NCBI RefSeq assembly: GCF_000340215.1
Contig: NW_006921532.1
Location: 11,571,501-11,635,500, forward strand
Reading direction: 5' to 3'
Origin: Pseudocercospora fijiensis CIRAD86
Lineage: Eukaryota > Ascomycota > Dothideomycetes > Mycosphaerellales > Mycosphaerellaceae
Length of the DNA stretch: 64,000 bases
In this document: positions 8,678 through 19,793 of the stretch, in pieces
Layout of the letters: every line of letters starts with the position of its first letter
Numbering within the stretch: the first letter of the stretch is position 1
Made by a program: the position numbers and the translations under genes
The notes under the pieces: model-generated
What the model was told of the DNA's origin: nothing
Database searches by the model: none
The model's input: the letters and a program-made list of their open reading frames with translations, nothing else

Positions 8678-11596
8678 TCAAAGCCCGTCTAGAGTCCTCT
8701 TCGCCTCGTCGAGCTGATTGCGTAGCATACGTGCCGCAAAGGTAGATTCCTCCTCTTCCTGAAGTTGACGAACAACCTTTCTAAGGCTTTCGACAACTCC
8801 AAACAAAACAGCCTTGTTCCTAAGGCCCAGTGGATGACCTTGAGGATCAAGCAAGGCTTGAACTGCGACCGTGACAGGATCGATCTTGTTTGCAGGATTT
8901 CGACGAGACGTCGGAGGCGTAGGGCTGCCGATAGCGCCGCCATTTGCTAGCTTGCCCGAATGCTTCTGAACAGCAGACCTGGGCGAAACGCGTTTGATAT
9001 CGTTTGCGCTAGCCGAACGCCGCCCAGAGATGCCAACTCCCGAGTCGGCGCGATCCGAGGAGCTATCGGTTCGCGGAAGGGAAGGTCGCCTCGAAGATGT
9101 GCTTGGTCTCGAACTGTTCTTCTTGTGACTAGACACAGGGCGAGTGGTTGAAGTAGTGCTCTGTGTCGCATACGAGTCCTGCCTAGAGTGTTGTCGAGAT
9201 ACAGGCGACACGACGTGCGAACGTGACAAATAATCTTGTCTGTAAGCCTCTCGGTCATCGATGGGGGACACTGGATCTTCTTCGGCGGTCGCATAGGTGT
9301 TCGTCGTGGTGATGCTCTCGTCAGACGTGGAACGTCTGTGCTTGTTGCGCCCAATCTCTCTAAGCTTCTCAGCTGTCTCCGGCGTAGGCGGTGGATATTG
9401 GGCCGAAAACTGGTTGAAAGCATCGTAATCTTCGTCCTCATCCTCAACCAAGGCTGGGCCTCTCGCGGTGTCGCTAGATGATGCAGTTGCATCGCTGGAC
9501 TCTGAACCTGTGCGACTACCGCCGTAGTTGGTCATTGCACTGTGCAGAAAGAAATGCTCGTAATTGAAGGCGTCCTCTCGATCTTCGTGTGCCACCACCG
9601 GCTGCTCATCGGGAGCGTCTGTATACACGCTTGTGTCATCTTCATATGGCTCGTAGTCGGTTTCGACCTGCGGTGAGGTAGCACCAGATGATAGAGGTGA
9701 AGAGTCGTACTGGTCGCGTGAGAGGTCCGCTGACGGCACCTCCAGGTTGTCCTGCTTGAGATAGGCGGTGGGCATCTCAATGGTACGAGAACTAGACTGA
9801 CTGGACTGGCTGTCATTGTGCTGGTGATGGGAGTAGCGATTTTTCGCCGAGTCAACGACAACCCTCCCGCTAGCCGTTCTGCGATGTACTGGGAGCAGCG
9901 CTTGAGTGGACTGGCGGATTTGGAACTTGCTGTCCGGCAACTTTGGAGATCGGATGTCGACAATACGTGCCTGATGGATCTCCTGCTTTGGAGGAGCCGC
10001 GTGTCCAGCGAATGTGTTTCTGCTGCGAGTGATCGGCACTCCATTCTTCCACATTTCTTGAGCAACGGGTATCGGTCTCGTCAGGCCGGCATCCGTGTCG
10101 ATCGGCGGCTCGTCATAACCATCTGAGGTTGTGTAGAAGCACTCCGGTGCTGCTTGGAGAGCATTGTTGAATGGTGAAACCTTCAGATTCGTTTGGCTTT
10201 GTCGTCTCAGGCTGTCTTCGCGAGCCTTTTCCTTGAGCGATGAGATCTTGCCCTTCAGACTGCTCATCTGATCTCGTAAATCCGAAGTGCGCGAGGATGG
10301 TCTGTAGATGCCCAGGCCATTGTTTGCCATTGTTCCGCTATTACGATTGGAGCGCATCTCCTCGTCTTCTGTAAGGGGCTCCAGGTGGTTCTGGTCAGGT
10401 GATTGCATGTTATGCAAGGGACGATCACGACCAACGCCATATCCCACTCCACTGCTTGCGCCCAAAGAATCGTGACTTTTGCTCACTCGCAGAGTGCGCT
10501 GGTATACTTGTTCATGTGTTTTCGGAGGGGCTCTGACATTGTGCGGCATCACGTATTTAGAATGGTGTTCCAGAGAGGTGTACGGCCTTTCCGGCAAGCG
10601 TGCTCCGCTGTAGCCTCGACTGTGGTTCTGGAAGTCATTGGTCATGGACGGCGAGGACTGCTGGGTGTGCAATCGGCGCGGCGAGGATTGTGTTTGCTCG
10701 TCATCGTAGTCGTAAGTATACCTCAGAATTCTGCCATTGCCGTACACAGCTGAGTGCGATCCCAGAGAAGTTGCACGTTTGAGATTGGCTGCAGTCAATG
10801 GTGCCACCATTTCTCGCGCACCACGCAGATTGCCTTCCATCACATTCAGTCTCTTCTTGGCATTGGCCAGGATCTGCTCAGCGCGCTTGCTCAGGATGGC
10901 TGAGTTGTACTCCTCTTCCTCTTGCCTTCTTCGCTGTTCATCGGCCTCATGGTCGATGCTGTCCCGCGGTTCTTCGCTTTTCAAGGGAGCGACGTTCTCA
11001 CTGCTGTCGAAGAACAAGGCCTCGTCGTCGCTGCTGCCATCGCGCTTCGAATACTTCTGCAGAAATCCTGCCATAGCTGACAGGTCACTCGACGAACTCC
11101 CGCTGGCCCTTCGACATTCCGATTCGGGCAGCTGCAGAAGATCGGGCTCTGCCAATTCGGGAGCCAGATTGCCGACATCCTGCAGCATCGGCGATGATGG
11201 TACGAAATCGATGGATCGAGGCGAGGGTGAAGGTGTTGCGCGCGGAGTCATTCTGCCACTGCCATGCCCATCGCCATTCCCATTGGCATTGATGCTTCCG
11301 CTGCTGCCAGTCTTGGTTCGCAGCAGCATCATTTTCCGGCTCATGAGGCCCAGTTTGTCTTTCCTCGCCATTGCGGCAGCCATTCCGCTGGCACTGGAGG
11401 AGCTTGGGCTTGGGGTGTCTCGCAGATAGCCGGGGCTGGGGGGACGACGCGAGAAGCGCGGTGGTGAAGACACGAAGGGCAGGCCAGTGTGGGGGAGGAT
11501 GGCATCGGGATTGGTGAGGGTTGGCGAGGGCAGAGAAGGCAATGGCTTGTCTTCCGACCAGGCGGTAGGGAGAGCGTGCAGCTGGGTGGGCGGCAT
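8678..11596 (-). CDS. large, mostly disordered fungal protein of unknown function (972 aa)
   Basis: A single exon with ATG at 11596 (MPPTQL) runs open to 8678. The protein is low in hydrophobic residues and rich in Ser, Pro, Arg and acidic stretches, with many SP/TP sites. A short coiled coil lies near residues 430-460 (LRDQMSSLKGKISSLKEKAREDSLRRQ); an acidic-basic helix (RRRQEEEEYNSAILSKRAEQILANAKKRLNVMEG) is near 225-255. A conserved-looking C-terminal helical region follows PVTVAVQALLDP and includes ESLRKVVRQLQEEEES. No signal peptide, membrane segment or catalytic motif is visible. It looks like a phosphorylated scaffold or cytoskeletal adaptor, but that is inference and I do not recognise the family. 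Confidence 0.75.
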   Translation of the reverse strand: MPPTQLHALPTAWSEDKPLPSLPSPTLTNPDAILPHTGLPFVSSPPRFSRRPPSPGYLRDTPSPSSSSASGMAAAMARKDKLGLMSRKMMLLRTKTGSSGSINANGNGDGHGSGRMTPRATPSPSPRSIDFVPSSPMLQDVGNLAPELAEPDLLQLPESECRRASGSSSSDLSAMAGFLQKYSKRDGSSDDEALFFDSSENVAPLKSEEPRDSIDHEADEQRRRQEEEEYNSAILSKRAEQILANAKKRLNVMEGNLRGAREMVAPLTAANLKRATSLGSHSAVYGNGRILRYTYDYDDEQTQSSPRRLHTQQSSPSMTNDFQNHSRGYSGARLPERPYTSLEHHSKYVMPHNVRAPPKTHEQVYQRTLRVSKSHDSLGASSGVGYGVGRDRPLHNMQSPDQNHLEPLTEDEEMRSNRNSGTMANNGLGIYRPSSRTSDLRDQMSSLKGKISSLKEKAREDSLRRQSQTNLKVSPFNNALQAAPECFYTTSDGYDEPPIDTDAGLTRPIPVAQEMWKNGVPITRSRNTFAGHAAPPKQEIHQARIVDIRSPKLPDSKFQIRQSTQALLPVHRRTASGRVVVDSAKNRYSHHQHNDSQSSQSSSRTIEMPTAYLKQDNLEVPSADLSRDQYDSSPLSSGATSPQVETDYEPYEDDTSVYTDAPDEQPVVAHEDREDAFNYEHFFLHSAMTNYGGSRTGSESSDATASSSDTARGPALVEDEDEDYDAFNQFSAQYPPPTPETAEKLREIGRNKHRRSTSDESITTTNTYATAEEDPVSPIDDREAYRQDYLSRSHVVSPVSRQHSRQDSYATQSTTSTTRPVSSHKKNSSRPSTSSRRPSLPRTDSSSDRADSGVGISGRRSASANDIKRVSPRSAVQKHSGKLANGGAIGSPTPPTSRRNPANKIDPVTVAVQALLDPQGHPLGLRNKAVLFGVVESLRKVVRQLQEEEESTFAARMLRNQLDEAKRTLDGL

Positions 11597-13598
11597 GGTG
11601 GCGACAGCGACAGCAGGACCGGGTACACACAGATTGACGCAAGTATGGGCCTGACCTCACGCCTCACGCCTCACGCTTCCGAGCCCACAGCGCGCGGCGG
11701 GCGTCGGTCCGCTGCACGGCGCTGAATGCGACGAAAAAGCGAGTGTCTCCAAGGGCGCACAGCACGCGCAGGGCTCCGCTTCTCCTGCTCCCACCACCAC
11801 CACCACCACCGGGTTGCGTTCGGAGTGCTCGTGCGCGTGCGCGTGCGCGGTCGCGGTCGCGGTCGCGGTGGGAACTGCTCGTGCTGCACGCGTCAGATTT
11901 GGGCCGTCTGGCAGGGAGGGTGAGAGCGGTGGCGGTCGGATGGTCGCTGGCGGGCCTTGCTAGGCTGTATGCCGTCGTCGGTCCTCCGGGCCAGCTGCAG
12001 TGTGTACTCGCATGTGCACATGGGAACACGAGCGACCGGAAAGTGATGGATTGTTACACAGGAGCGTGGCGGGTGCAGCAGCAGGCAGGGAGTGAAGTCG
12101 GCGGTGGCATGGCGTGCGCAGAGACGCAACCGACCACGTCTTCAATTTGACGCCGCAGGGACCTGCAAGGAACGACTTTCTGTGCTGCAGCTAGCAGGGC
12201 CCACGCGCAGTCCATCGCTCAGGGCTGCGCTTCCGATTGCTCAGAGTCACAACCCCTTAAGCCCCGCCCTATACCCCCGTATCGAGAGCCTCCCGACCCT
12301 TCTCAGCACACATCACCTTGCACTACCGAATTCGGTGGTCACAAGCAGACCAGACCACACCCCACACAATGACCATAGTGATGATGATGATGATGAAGGC
12401 AACCGTGGTGCTCGATCAATCATCTCGGTAATCTCCAACTTGCATCATCATTCATCTGTCGGCACCCGGCACTTGACACCTGCATGAACATCTGATTTAT
12501 GGGTGCAGGAGCGTAATGACAGGCGGCCATCTTTGACAGCAACATCCTGGTCCAATGGCGCCGGTGAGCCTTTTCGCAGCTCGATGGCTGCTGCTTTTGG
12601 CCATGAATGCGAGAACTCTTCAACTCCTGCCCTTCCGCGCGTTTGCGGAGAATCGGAGATGGCGTAACATCCCTACAGTAGCCTCATGTAGCCAACCACC
12701 ACTTCTTGTGCTATACGGCGTATACACGCATCGGAGGGCCACCAGTACTCTAGCTATGTGTTCTTCCAATGACATACATACAGTAAGCACCAATTGCATC
12801 ATCCCATTCCCCCCAGATCTTGCCAGATGAACACAGAGATGCGACGTGAACACTGTGTTCATAGGCCCGGAAATGAAGTCTATATCTCTAAAACAACAAC
12901 AACAACAAGGTATCAGCCCTGCTTGCCGTACAGCATCAACCCTGCACATAGCTGAAACATCCGGGACATGCTTCGATATATCACGCACAGCGCAGTGGAT
13001 TACTTACGTAATACTGCCTTGCCAGCGGTTCAATATGGCTTCGTTGATTGCCTCTCTTCTGCTATTCTATGGTCTAAAATACAGTGTGAAAATCCTTCTC
13101 CTGCCAAGAAGTCACGTGTTGTCATGTGACTGAGCTGACGCGTCACACGATATCGGCCAAGCCAAGACATTGCCCGCTCATCACACTACTGATAATGAGT
13201 ATCCGACATCACCTTGCTCTTGCCAGGCTTCCAAGGACAATAAGAATCTATAATATCACCCACGATGACTAACGAGATCCGGGCTGGGCTAGGCTTACAT
13301 GCAACTTCGCTGCAACCTTAAAATTGCTCGGAGATCCTAATAAAATATTCGAGCATATACGTATGTATATACTGGTGTCCACCAGGGTTGAGACCAAGAA
13401 ATTCACGACAAGGTGGTGCGCCTGATGACTGAACTTGCTCATTCTATCTACTGGAATCCAATGGCAGGCACTACACGACTATAAAAAGCTCATCTCATGA
13501 CCAAGCTTCTTCTTATGAGGACATGCCAGCGCAGCGTGATGAGAACAAGAATCGCCGCATCTCCGCTCCAGTCCAGTCCACCCCAAACAAAGACCAAC
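11597..13598. other. 2-kb intergenic region, no gene seen
   Basis: The left end is the promoter of the large disordered-protein gene and holds GC-rich simple repeats (CCA repeats near 11790-11812, GTGCGC/GTCGCG repeats near 11831-11870). Further right are a TGA repeat (12379-12398) and an AAC repeat (12891-12908). Frames on either strand lack domains. It may hold noncoding transcripts, which sequence alone cannot show. Confidence 0.5.
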
Positions 13599-15485
13599 CT
13601 ACCTACCCACCCCCCTCAAAAAAAGATACCCACTCGCCGTCCAAGTATGACTACAATCCCTATACCCAACCCCCGTCCTCGCATCAAAATTCTCCGCAAA
13701 ACCACTCATCTCACACAAACGTCTAAACTTCTCACCAATTTCCTCCGCCAGCTGCGTCTCTCCTACATCTCTCAATCCACTTTGGATCAAAATCGTGGTG
13801 GGCGCCCAAATGGGTCCTCTCCAGTATCCGTCGCTTTCGTAAAGTGGCGAGGAGAGCTCTTCCGTAGCCAAACCCCATTCTGTGAGGAAGAGGGGGATGG
13901 AAGAGATGAGTTTGGAGAGGATGGGGGAGGGGAGGTATTTGGCTGCGACGAGAGGCATGAGGCGGAGGAGGGAGGTGGTTTGTCGCGTTGTACCTGTGAG
14001 GGGATCTTTGACGAGGAATTCTCCGCGGCGCTCGTCCCAGAGCTCGTTGATTAGGGCTTTTCTCAATGCGTCGTGAAGATTTTGCCATTTGGAGACGTGT
14101 GCTTCTCCGAGTGCGAGACAGTGGGCAAGTTCGCTGAGCGCGGCAGTTTGGATGATCAGGTATGCTGCGCAATCGGGACCGATCAGCGACGAGTCCCCAT
14201 GATTCTCAAAGGCCGTGGAATTGTCCCATCCGCAGTCATTGCCGTGAGTGTACCAAGGTATCGCGGAGATTCTTGACGATGAGGGTCGTTGCTTGAGCCA
14301 GAAATCTGTAAGTTTGGAAGTCTTGTGGTAGAGTGCCAATAGTTGCTTCCGCTGAATCGTGACTCCTTGATCGAGCATTTTCTGTATGGTCCAGCCTTGG
14401 ATTGGTGGCTTGACATATGTCCACTCGATGCCGCTCCAGCCAACGCAGTCTGGAAGTCTACCATCCGGGGCTTGCAGATCGTAGAGACCAAAGATCTGGT
14501 CTAGAGCTAGATCCTGGTTGACAGGTGCTGCGGCTAGGGCGTTGAAGCAGTTGTCCCACGACCAGACTTTGTTGAGGCGGAACTTTGACATCAGTATGGT
14601 TTCCCTGCTCCAGAAACCTTGGGCGCGGACGATCGAAAGCCAGATGATATATGCTGCTGTGAGATCTGTTTTGCTGAGCGCCGTGACAGATGACCAGGGA
14701 CAGATTTGACGAGTGAATTTTTCAATTTCGCGAGAAGTCCTGTCTGCCACAATATCGAATGTGTCTGCAGGAACATCGTCTCCTCCAGCGGAATTGATTG
14801 ATCCTGCTTCGACTTCGACGATACGCAGCTCCCAAGCAGCATGACCCGGACTCCTCTCTACTTGAATTCTGCGATGTGTGATCCCCTGCTTCCGGTCCTC
14901 ATGAAGACTGATGCGACCGTTTGACACCACAAATCTGTGATTCTTCAAGCGAAGAGCGCCATATTCTACAGTATCCGACGGACAGACATCCGGTCGCAAA
15001 AAGGCATGCCCACTCCCATCGACCCGGCCATCACTATCAAGAGTCATCATCACACTGCCTCTCAGTCTGATGCAACTCGCGCTTTCAAAGGCCGCCTCCG
15101 CAACAATCTTGCCATGATGAAACCACTGAATTCGAGATCTCGTTGCGCGGATCGCTGTAGGCGACGGCGTGACAGGAAATCCAGACGGAGGCCGTCCAAC
15201 ATCACAGGCGTCGGGAAGCGGTCGTAGAGAGAATATCGGCATAGTGTAGTCACGACATTGTGTGATGAGACATACATCATTTCCTGGCATTAAAGATCCA
15301 TCGCCGCTTGTGATGGAACAGCTGAGTAGAGAACCTCTGTAGCTCCAAGGAATCGTCGTGAGATCAATTTCGAGATCACCGCTTTGGTCACTGTCGCTTT
15401 GGAAAGCTGTCGCTTGTATTGCTCCTCGCGAAGGAAGATGGATGGTGGTCTTGGAACGTCGTGCCGTTCGGATTGCGACCATGAT
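13599..15485 (-). CDS. GH63-like (six-hairpin) glycoside hydrolase, about 628 aa
   Basis: A single exon. The frame extends upstream of 15485 but has no ATG there, so the first ATG (MVAIRTARRSK) is taken as start. The C-terminal two thirds match the alpha/alpha-barrel fold of GH63 and related glucosidases: KVWSWDNCFNALA, PDGRLPDCVGW, NDCGWDNSTAF (equivalent of the general-acid Asp), LTGTTRQTTSLLRLMPL, GYWRGPIWAP, then ENFDARTGVG (probable base Glu) and HTWTASGYLFL. The N-terminal third is a beta-rich region. There is no signal peptide or TM anchor, so unlike ER glucosidase I it is probably cytosolic and acts on a small alpha-glucoside or mannosylglycerate-type substrate. The substrate is unknown. 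Confidence 0.82.
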   Translation of the reverse strand: MMVAIRTARRSKTTIHLPSRGAIQATAFQSDSDQSGDLEIDLTTIPWSYRGSLLSCSITSGDGSLMPGNDVCLITQCRDYTMPIFSLRPLPDACDVGRPPSGFPVTPSPTAIRATRSRIQWFHHGKIVAEAAFESASCIRLRGSVMMTLDSDGRVDGSGHAFLRPDVCPSDTVEYGALRLKNHRFVVSNGRISLHEDRKQGITHRRIQVERSPGHAAWELRIVEVEAGSINSAGGDDVPADTFDIVADRTSREIEKFTRQICPWSSVTALSKTDLTAAYIIWLSIVRAQGFWSRETILMSKFRLNKVWSWDNCFNALAAAPVNQDLALDQIFGLYDLQAPDGRLPDCVGWSGIEWTYVKPPIQGWTIQKMLDQGVTIQRKQLLALYHKTSKLTDFWLKQRPSSSRISAIPWYTHGNDCGWDNSTAFENHGDSSLIGPDCAAYLIIQTAALSELAHCLALGEAHVSKWQNLHDALRKALINELWDERRGEFLVKDPLTGTTRQTTSLLRLMPLVAAKYLPSPILSKLISSIPLFLTEWGLATEELSSPLYESDGYWRGPIWAPTTILIQSGLRDVGETQLAEEIGEKFRRLCEMSGFAENFDARTGVGYRDCSHTWTASGYLFLRGVGR

Positions 15486-16075
15486 GTCGGGGAACGCGAA
15501 GCAGGGATGGCTCTTCGATACAGTAACAGGGCTTGCACTTTCCCGACGCAAGCACAGGAAACGATATGTATATAACGTTAGGGAGGAGAGGATGCTGTCA
15601 TCAGATGCAGCCGGCGCCCGAAGTTCAGTCGATTCATCGAGGCAAAGTCGGTGCGAAATGTGGGCAGGAGTCACCCGACCTCACCAATGGGCTTGTCATG
15701 TCCGTTTTTTGAGCGGTGCTCCTGCAGAGAATTATATCAACAGTCTTTGCTTCTGAGGCGCGGAACATGATGCACTCGCAACTGCATGGTCACTAGAACG
15801 ATATCATCATAGGTGGATGGTGGTGATGAAGTCGAAGATGTGCAGCAACAGCAGCAGCAGCAGCAGCATGCAGGCCGGGGGCCCCATCGTCTTTGCCGGA
15901 CATGGCGAAATCGCGGCGGCCGAAAGAAAGTCATGGGACGCCGACATCGATGCATGACTTACAAGCTCCTTTGACACCTACATATTACTGGCGCCGAGTC
16001 TGTACCTGCAAGAACGCCCGATGCCATCTCCCTTGCTAGTTCTATGCAACGTACAATTCCCACGTATTCTATGTC
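15486..16075. other. intergenic with CAG trinucleotide repeat
   Basis: Contains the probable promoter of the GH63-like gene, with a TATATA sequence about 80-90 bp upstream of its ATG, and a (CAG)n microsatellite near 15841-15870. No gene seen. Confidence 0.55.
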
Positions 16076-17914
16076 TTACAACTTCATCCCCAGGGCCTGG
16101 TGCACCCTCAGCGCCTGTCTGATACTCAAATCCAACATGATCTCTTCACTGCCTCCAGGAATAGCATACGCTCTCACATCACGGTATAATCTCTCGACCT
16201 TGGCACCCTGTCCGCCGCGGCTGTACGAAAGTCCACCGAAGATCTGAGAAGCTTCTCGAGCGCAGAATTCAAAGGTCACCGTTGCTTGAGCTTTCAATCC
16301 AGCGACTAGAATCCATCGGTCAGTCAAAGGTCGATGGGTCGGAATATCATGCAAACTTACTGGCACCGCCGAGCTTGAGCATAGCTTCGGTCTCGTTCAT
16401 TTTCTGACATTGGAAGATGAGACATTCCAACCATGCGTATGAGGCCTCAATCTGTCTCGCCATGTGCGCGAGCTTCAGCCGAATGACCGGGTGATTGATC
16501 AGTTTCTGTCCGAATGTTCTTCTCTTGTGTGCGTATTTCATGCTCTCCTCGTAGCAGACTCGGCTGAATCGTATGCATTGAATAATGATACCGATACGTT
16601 CGTGGTTGAAATTGGTCTGCCTAAGGAGTCAGCGACAATGGAATGAGTGAAGGGGAGAGGCTGCAGTCCTTACCATGATGACCTTGAAACCTTGATTCTC
16701 CTTTCCGATCAGATTCTCGACAGGCACCTTGACGTCTTCGAAAGTGATGTATGTGGTGCCAGAACTCCAGACACCCTGACAGTCCATGCGACGAGTGCTG
16801 ACACCCTCCATCTCGCGTTCGATGAGAAGCACGGAGACACCGTTCATGCCCTCGCCGCCAGTTCGTACTGCAGTGGTGAAGTAGTCGGACCAGATACCAT
16901 TGGTGATCCATTTCTTCTCTCCGTTAACGATATAGTGCTTTCCATCCTCGGTCAGTTTGGCCTCGCAGGTGAGATTCGCGACATCGGAGCCGGCATCTGG
17001 CTCTGTAATGGCGAGACAGATACGCTTGTCTCCGGCAAGAATTCCTGGAAGAATGCGATCCACGAGAGCCTTCTTTCCGGCGCGCACCACTGGAGGGCAA
17101 CCGATACCGAAACCGCCGATTACGTTCCAGACGAAGCCTCCAGATCCCGTTCGGGAGAGTTCGTCGGTGAGGAGCATTTCGTGGAAGAGATCCCACTTCT
17201 GTGGCGGCACAGACTTGACCTTGCTCTGCGTGAGGTGTGTTGGCCAGTGGTGCAGACCCATCAAGCCTGCCAGGTATCCGCGCTCTCCCATCTGCTTGTA
17301 AATGCTGTCTGGCACCTTCTTGGCCTCGTCCCATTCGGTCACGTTTGGCATGATCTCCTCTTCTATCCACTGTCGTACCTCATCGCGAAGTGCGGCGTGC
17401 GTCTCGTTGAAGTAGGGCGAGTGGTAGGTCTGGTACCAGGACGGATCGGCATATGGGATCATGTCACCATATTGGTCCATTGCCTCGTCTTCCTCTGTAT
17501 CGGCTGCATCTGGCCCTGCTACCGGAGCTACGACTCCAGACTCGGCCTGTGGCACTACGCGCTCTTTTTGTCCGGCTGGGTTGGTCGGTGGGGTAGGAGG
17601 TGGTGTAGGAGCTTGCGCTGGCTTTGGCTTGCTGTCGAGGGACCCGACCTGGAGTTTTGACTGGAACTTTTTGAGAATGCTCTCGTTGTGGTACTTCCAG
17701 AACTGCTTGCTAGCATCCTTGCCAGCGACTCGCTGTAGGACTGCACCGAGTCAGCATAGATATCAGCGTGATCGGAGCCCGACATACTCTTCTTGCCGCC
17801 CGGATGCTCGTCCTGAAACTTTGTCAAGTCGTAAACATCCTGGTCGACGATGATGTACAGGTCATCGCCCTTGTTATGTTTGGCCACATCGGCCGTGGAG
17901 AATGACTTGGACAT
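16076..17914 (-). CDS. cytochrome b5 / acyl-CoA dehydrogenase fusion protein (559 aa)
   Basis: Four exons (17914-17788, 17740-16674, 16616-16361, 16305-16076) with introns of 47, 57 and 55 nt, all with CTGAC branch points. Residues ~1-80 are a cytochrome b5 domain with haem ligands in EHPGGKK and FWKYHNE. A Pro/Ala-rich linker follows, then a full acyl-CoA dehydrogenase from about residue 150: LTDELSRTGSG, CLAITEPDAGSD, NGEKKWITNG, the FAD/substrate-binding middle domain, MTNFNHERI, and the C-terminal IPGGSEEIM. The enzyme should oxidise an acyl-CoA with FAD, the b5 domain possibly relaying electrons. Cyt-b5-linked ACADs are known in fungi. There is no N-terminal mitochondrial leader and no canonical SKL; the C-terminus ends GMKL. 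Location is therefore open. Confidence 0.92.
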
Positions 17915-18998
17915 GGTGATGGAGGTCCGCGATTGTGAGTGAGAAGAGATAGCAGAGCGGAATGGCTAGGATAGACTCGAGGAACAGAACAAAGGGAGAA
18001 GAATGAAACCAGAGGTTGGTACCGTAGAGCTTACCATACCACCCTTTTGCATGTGAAGATGCCGAGCTGCGTCGTGAGATCAGCGTGACCTCGTTCCTGA
18101 GCTGGTGTAGCCAAGATTATTACCTTCGCTGCCCGCAGGAAGCGACGGCTCGCTGTCAAGTGACCAGGTGAGCGGCGTAATGTGTTCACGTCGCAACAAA
18201 GCATTGCGCGTGATTGGCTTTCACGCGGCTTGTGGATCCCCTCGTGCCTCGGCTTTTTCAGATGCCAACCGCTTGCGACTTGTCGCCGCGTTTTCTCCAT
18301 GCTTCAATCACCAATTCACGCGAGAACGACGCGATTGAGCCTCGGAGTACGCGTCTAGATGAAGTCTAGAAATCATCATGAGCCGCACATGAGATCTGCG
18401 CTCAAAATATTTGCGTTCTTTCGTTTCGTCGCAGGAGCGGTGTCCGGCGTCTGCGCCGAGCCCGTGGGTCTGTCACATGCGATTCCCCGTCTCATCAGCC
18501 GCGCCATATTATTGCACGGAGGAGCTTGGTAGTCGTCAGTTGGAGTGTCCGGTTGAGCAGTAAAGAGCTTGCACATCGATGGGAGGCGGTACATTCTCAC
18601 GTTGCTCAATAGCGATGGCACGACAGGATTTGCTTGATAACTTGGACATTGTTCGCAACGCTTGCATTGCATTCTATTTCGGTCAAGTGAGAGACGGGTC
18701 ACCTGGCAGCGTCTAGTCGATATGGATGTTTGGCCCAGGCATGCCAAATGGTAGATCGCAAGTATGCGACATCATTCAAGGCTCTTTAACTGAGATTGTC
18801 GATGCCTGAATCTGTGTCGATCTCCGTGAAAGGGGGAAAAGTGATACTGAATCAGCATTTGACAGCCGTCCAATTCGTTGGTATTTCTCATCGCTACCTA
18901 GTTACGAGACCAATGCTAGAGGAACCCCATCGCAGATACATTAATGCGATGTCCGCTTCGTAGGCAGGAAGTCCAAGATGTGCTTCTGCAACCCTCCA
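17915..18998. other. intergenic, no gene seen
   Basis: The left end is promoter or 5' UTR of the b5-acyl-CoA dehydrogenase gene. The frames at 18031-18300 and 18376-18747 (minus) have no recognisable domain, and the second lacks an ATG at its 5' end. Confidence 0.5.
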
Positions 18999-19793
18999 TC
19001 AGATCACGCTTCCTCTCCTGGGGAAGTTGACACCTTCAGTCGCAGCCTGGTCACAGAACCAGCTGACCTTGTCTCCTGCCCCGTCGTTCACCAGTCCACT
19101 TGGAAGATTCCTCCCCTCCTCCGTCTCAAAAATCTTCTTCAACACATCCTTCTTACCACCACCCGTCGCCACGAATGCAATCCTCGCAGCATGTAGTACG
19201 ACTGGTAGACTCAAAGTTATACGGTTTGCCGGTGGTTTGGGCGAATCCGTGATCGACAAAACCCATGCGCCTGCTTCCCTAAGCAGAGGATGGTCTGGGA
19301 ACAGGGAGCAAGTATGGCCATCTGGCCCGCAGCCCAACAGAATGAGGTCGTAAAGCGGCAGCTTCACTGAATCGCGCTGGGCGAATATGGATACCAGTGT
19401 CTTCTCGTATTGATCTGCCATCTCTTGCGGATCGTCTAGATATTTCTCATCGATTGGAAATACCTTGGGAGTGCCCAGCTCCGAAGGGATCTTGTCCAAC
19501 AGATCGGCTTTCACCAACTTGTGGTTTGAGTCGTCGTGGTCGAGCGGCACACAGCGTTCGTCTGCGTAGAAAATTTCCCATTTGGAGAATTGAGGCGTAT
19601 CGGCGTCGGAAGTGGAGGGGGCGAGGAGAGCTTTTGCGAGAGTCTTTGGCAAAGAACCGCCTGAGACGGCAACGCGGAAGACATGGTGGCGGTCGAGGGC
19701 CTCTTTCTGGGCATCGAGGATGTAGCGGCGCAGGTTAGGCGCAAGGTGTTTGTCGATGTCCGGGAAGGAGTAGAGGTTCGGCGGCTTCGGCAT
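18999..19793 (-). CDS. 6-phosphogluconolactonase (264 aa)
   Basis: A single exon. The frame continues upstream of 19793 without a usable ATG until the family start, so MPKPPNLYSFPD is chosen. It hydrolyses 6-phospho-D-glucono-1,5-lactone to 6-phosphogluconate, the second step of the oxidative pentose phosphate pathway, in the cytosol. Family motifs are clear: FRVAVSGGSLPK (phosphate-binding loop), FYADERCVPLDHDDSN, LLGCGPDGHTCSLFPDHPLL with the catalytic His, and RITLSLPVVLHAARIAFVATGGGKKDVL. Length is normal for the Sol/6PGL family. It is divergent from the helical-repeat gene at 20308, with about 0.5 kb of shared upstream DNA. Confidence 0.95.
   Translation of the reverse strand: MPKPPNLYSFPDIDKHLAPNLRRYILDAQKEALDRHHVFRVAVSGGSLPKTLAKALLAPSTSDADTPQFSKWEIFYADERCVPLDHDDSNHKLVKADLLDKIPSELGTPKVFPIDEKYLDDPQEMADQYEKTLVSIFAQRDSVKLPLYDLILLGCGPDGHTCSLFPDHPLLREAGAWVLSITDSPKPPANRITLSLPVVLHAARIAFVATGGGKKDVLKKIFETEEGRNLPSGLVNDGAGDKVSWFCDQAATEGVNFPRRGSVI

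Noticed and set aside
11743..12150. Frames with poly-His and poly-Arg in the GC-rich repeats near 11790-11870
   Set aside because: They are products of CCA and GTCGCG simple repeats upstream of a real gene. No domain and no splice partner.
13497..14054. Plus-strand frame of 185 codons with a TATA-like sequence (TATAAAAAG) just upstream
   Set aside because: It is antisense to the 3' end of the GH63-like gene, has low-complexity Pro/Lys composition at the start and no domain. The opposite strand carries clear family motifs.
13599..15674. 63-residue N-terminal extension of the GH63-like protein
   Set aside because: The frame begins at GTG with no ATG before 15485, and a TATATA sequence lies within it, so it is more likely promoter or 5' UTR.
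16647..17660. Plus-strand frame of 337 codons
   Set aside because: Opposite strand of the acyl-CoA dehydrogenase exon, whose motifs are unambiguous.
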